Shown: piece after piece, positions 4,881 through 6,283 of the stretch
How the letters are laid out: every line of letters begins with the position of its first letter
How positions within the stretch are numbered: the first letter of the stretch is position 1
NCBI GenBank assembly: GCA_002401525.1
Contig: NVTH01000076.1
Location: forward strand, 1-6,283
Length of the DNA stretch: 6,283 bases
From: Moraxellaceae bacterium
GTDB taxonomy: Bacteria > Pseudomonadota > Gammaproteobacteria > Pseudomonadales > UBA3067
Direction: 5' to 3'
Notes under the pieces: model-generated
The model's input: the letters and a program-made list of their open reading frames with translations, nothing else
The model's database searches: none
What the model was told of the DNA's origin: nothing
Position numbers and translations under genes: made by a program

Positions 4881-6143
4881 ATGAAATCTAGCCCAAATAC
4901 ATCCACCCCCTCAGAAGAAGTGTCTTTATTCGCAAGACAACCCATATTCGATGTAAATCTTAATATTAAGGCTTATGAATTACTATTTCGCCCCCCCGAA
5001 TACAATGAAGAAAAACCACTTGAAGAAGGCAGCTTTGATGGGGATATGGCGACTTCCCAGGTCATGTTCAGTGCGTTTACCGACGTCGATATTGTTGAGA
5101 TATCAGAAAATAATCCAGTGTTTGTTAACTTTACTGCTCGCTGGCTTACTGAAGCGCCGCCTATAGACCCAAAACATCTAGTGATCGAAATTTTAGAAAC
5201 GATCACCATCACGGATGAAGTAATCGAAAACATTAAAAAACTTTCTAAACTGGGCTATACCATTGCCCTTGATGACTTTGAATATTCAGACGAATGGAAA
5301 CCCATTTTAGAATTGGCCGACTATGTAAAGCTTGACGTATTAAAACTTAATTCAAAAGCATTAAAACAAACCATTCAGAAAATAAGTCCCTACAACGTCA
5401 AACTATTAGCGGAAAAAATCGAAGATTACGAGAAATTAAAAGAGTGTATTAATTTAGGCTTCGAGTACTTTCAGGGCTACTTCCTTTGCAAGCCTCAGAA
5501 TATCACCGGTAAAAAAATACCCGCCACTCGCCTCGCGGTAATGCAAATAATTTCTGAATTACAATCTCCGAGTACGTCCATTCAAAAGCTTGAAGACCTG
5601 ATTTCCAAAGACCCCACATTAAGCTATAAATTACTTCGAATCATAAACTCCGCCGCTTATTCCACCATCAAAAAGATCGATTCACTGCACCATGCCATTA
5701 CGTTGCTAGGCCTGACACAAGTTAAATCATGGATCACCTTAATTTCTTTAACCAATTTATCAGACAAACCCGAAGCATTGCTCACTACGGCTTTAATTCG
5801 CGCAAAGATGTGTGAAACCCTCTCTCAAGAAGGCGACCTTAAGGACCATGAAAAGTATTTTACGATTGGTCTATTCTCAGTGCTGGACGCTTTTTTCGAT
5901 CAAGAAATGAAGGACATACTTAAAAACCTGCCCTTAAGCGACGAAGTTAAAAATGCACTTTTACACCACCAAGGTGTTGAAGGAAAAATACTATCCACCG
6001 TCGAAGCATTTGAACAAGCAAGATGGCAAAACATTGATTGGGATTTCTTAGAGGAATTAGGCATTGACGAATCCAAGCTTAAAACCGGCTTAATGAAATC
6101 CATTCATTGGAGCCATGAAATTTCGTCACAAATATCCCACTAA
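4881..6143 (+). CDS. EAL-HDOD (YuxH-type) signalling protein, second of the tandem pair
   Basis: This 420-residue paralogue of the preceding gene is about half identical to it by eye over its whole length, with the same order: EAL domain (about 14-205) then HDOD (about 210-410). Expected EAL positions are again present: Glu33 (YELL), Asn83 (VNF), Glu103 (IEILE), Asp131-Asp132 (LDDF), Lys150 (VKLD), Glu178 (AEKIE), Gln198 (FQGY). The loop after DDF is EYSDEW instead of a GTG-type loop, as in the partner. HDOD hallmarks are DPTLSYKLLRIINSAAY (244-260) and LLGLTQ (275-280). Five extra residues (around 42-46) separate it from the partner near the N-terminus, and it is richer in lysine and AT. A stop codon (4875-4877) closes the frame upstream, so ATG 4881 is the first possible start, but no clear Shine-Dalgarno precedes it. 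Codons 37-39 contain a 7-C tract (4991-4997). Joint action or heterodimerisation with the first protein is a guess. Confidence 0.9.
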   Translation: MKSSPNTSTPSEEVSLFARQPIFDVNLNIKAYELLFRPPEYNEEKPLEEGSFDGDMATSQVMFSAFTDVDIVEISENNPVFVNFTARWLTEAPPIDPKHLVIEILETITITDEVIENIKKLSKLGYTIALDDFEYSDEWKPILELADYVKLDVLKLNSKALKQTIQKISPYNVKLLAEKIEDYEKLKECINLGFEYFQGYFLCKPQNITGKKIPATRLAVMQIISELQSPSTSIQKLEDLISKDPTLSYKLLRIINSAAYSTIKKIDSLHHAITLLGLTQVKSWITLISLTNLSDKPEALLTTALIRAKMCETLSQEGDLKDHEKYFTIGLFSVLDAFFDQEMKDILKNLPLSDEVKNALLHHQGVEGKILSTVEAFEQARWQNIDWDFLEELGIDESKLKTGLMKSIHWSHEISSQISH

Positions 6144-6227
6144 CGCGTGCTCATCGCGCCCAATTAGCATAAAATCCATCGCACCTCAGCCGCCCACATC
6201 CTCGATACTGGCTGGTTTATTTATTTT

Positions 6228-6232
6228 GAGAG
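6228..6232 (+). promoter_or_regulatory. Ribosome binding site of the tatD-like gene
   Basis: GAGAG lies 6 bases before the ATG at 6239 and supports that start. The 95-bp gap after the EAL-HDOD stop has an AT-rich stretch (about 6216-6227) that could include a -10, but no convincing -35 and no terminator hairpin were seen. Confidence 0.5.
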
Positions 6233-6238
6233 CGAATT

Positions 6239-6283
6239 ATGCAAGCCCCCTTAATCGATATAGGCGCTAACTTAACAGACAGT
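6239..6283 (+). CDS. tatD: TatD-family metal-dependent hydrolase, N-terminal 15 codons, cut by right edge
   Basis: Only MQAPLIDIGANLTDS is visible, open to the window end. The stretch IDIGANLT closely resembles the N-terminus of the TatD subgroup (E. coli TatD begins with a DIGVNLT motif), as opposed to the HCHLD motif of the YcfH/YjjV relatives. TatD proteins are TIM-barrel, metal-dependent 3'-5' exonucleases of about 260 residues, linked to DNA repair and nucleic-acid degradation. The gene is preceded by a reasonable ribosome site and lies 95 bp after the second EAL-HDOD gene, on the same strand. The assignment rests on a very short segment, so the exact family member is less certain than the family. 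Confidence 0.7.
   Translation, partial: MQAPLIDIGANLTDS

Noticed and set aside
4868..4891. Seven-codon upstream reading frame (MLLNDEI) overlapping the second EAL-HDOD start
   Set aside because: It has no ribosome site of its own and is short enough to be chance in AT-rich sequence.

Overview
The window looks like a chromosomal segment of a flagellated gammaproteobacterium, probably a free-living or marine one. That placement rests on the family mix: a DnaE2-type error-prone polymerase, a CheV coupling protein, two EAL-HDOD signalling proteins and a TatD-type start. The genus cannot be told from this sequence alone. No tRNA, rRNA, CRISPR array, transposase or phage gene was seen.

Layout, left to right. 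(1) 1-1346, plus strand: the C-terminal ~450 residues of DnaE2 (ImuC), cut by the left edge, so the catalytic aspartates lie outside the window. (2) 1446-1991, plus strand: a DUF1499-family lipoprotein whose signal-peptide n-region is built from an in-frame 15-bp tandem repeat. (3) 1994-2962, minus strand: CheV (CheW-like domain plus receiver), convergent with the lipoprotein gene and separated from it by 2 bp. (4) 2963-3522: a 560-bp gene-free stretch with a REP/dRS3-like inverted-repeat doublet and a possible FliA (sigma-28) promoter pointing right. (5) 3523-4773 and 4881-6143, plus strand: two tandem EAL-HDOD paralogues, about half identical by eye. (6) 6239 to the right edge: the first 15 codons of a TatD-family hydrolase.

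How the genes may work together. CheV couples chemoreceptors to CheA and carries its own phosphorylatable receiver. The EAL-HDOD pair probably belongs to cyclic-di-GMP or other signalling output, so the middle of the window reads as a motility and lifestyle-control locus; the FliA-like site would fit that. DnaE2 is normally SOS-induced with ImuA and ImuB and appears unrelated to the signalling genes, as does TatD.

The most notable things beyond ordinary annotation are three. The EAL-HDOD proteins keep the usual EAL metal and catalytic positions but have replaced the loop after the DD motif. The left half of the window carries several independent short tandem duplications (periods 24, 12, 10, 15 and 12 bp), three of them in frame inside coding sequence. 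The cheV upstream region holds a compact palindromic repeat element. I did not find a convincing wholly new system.
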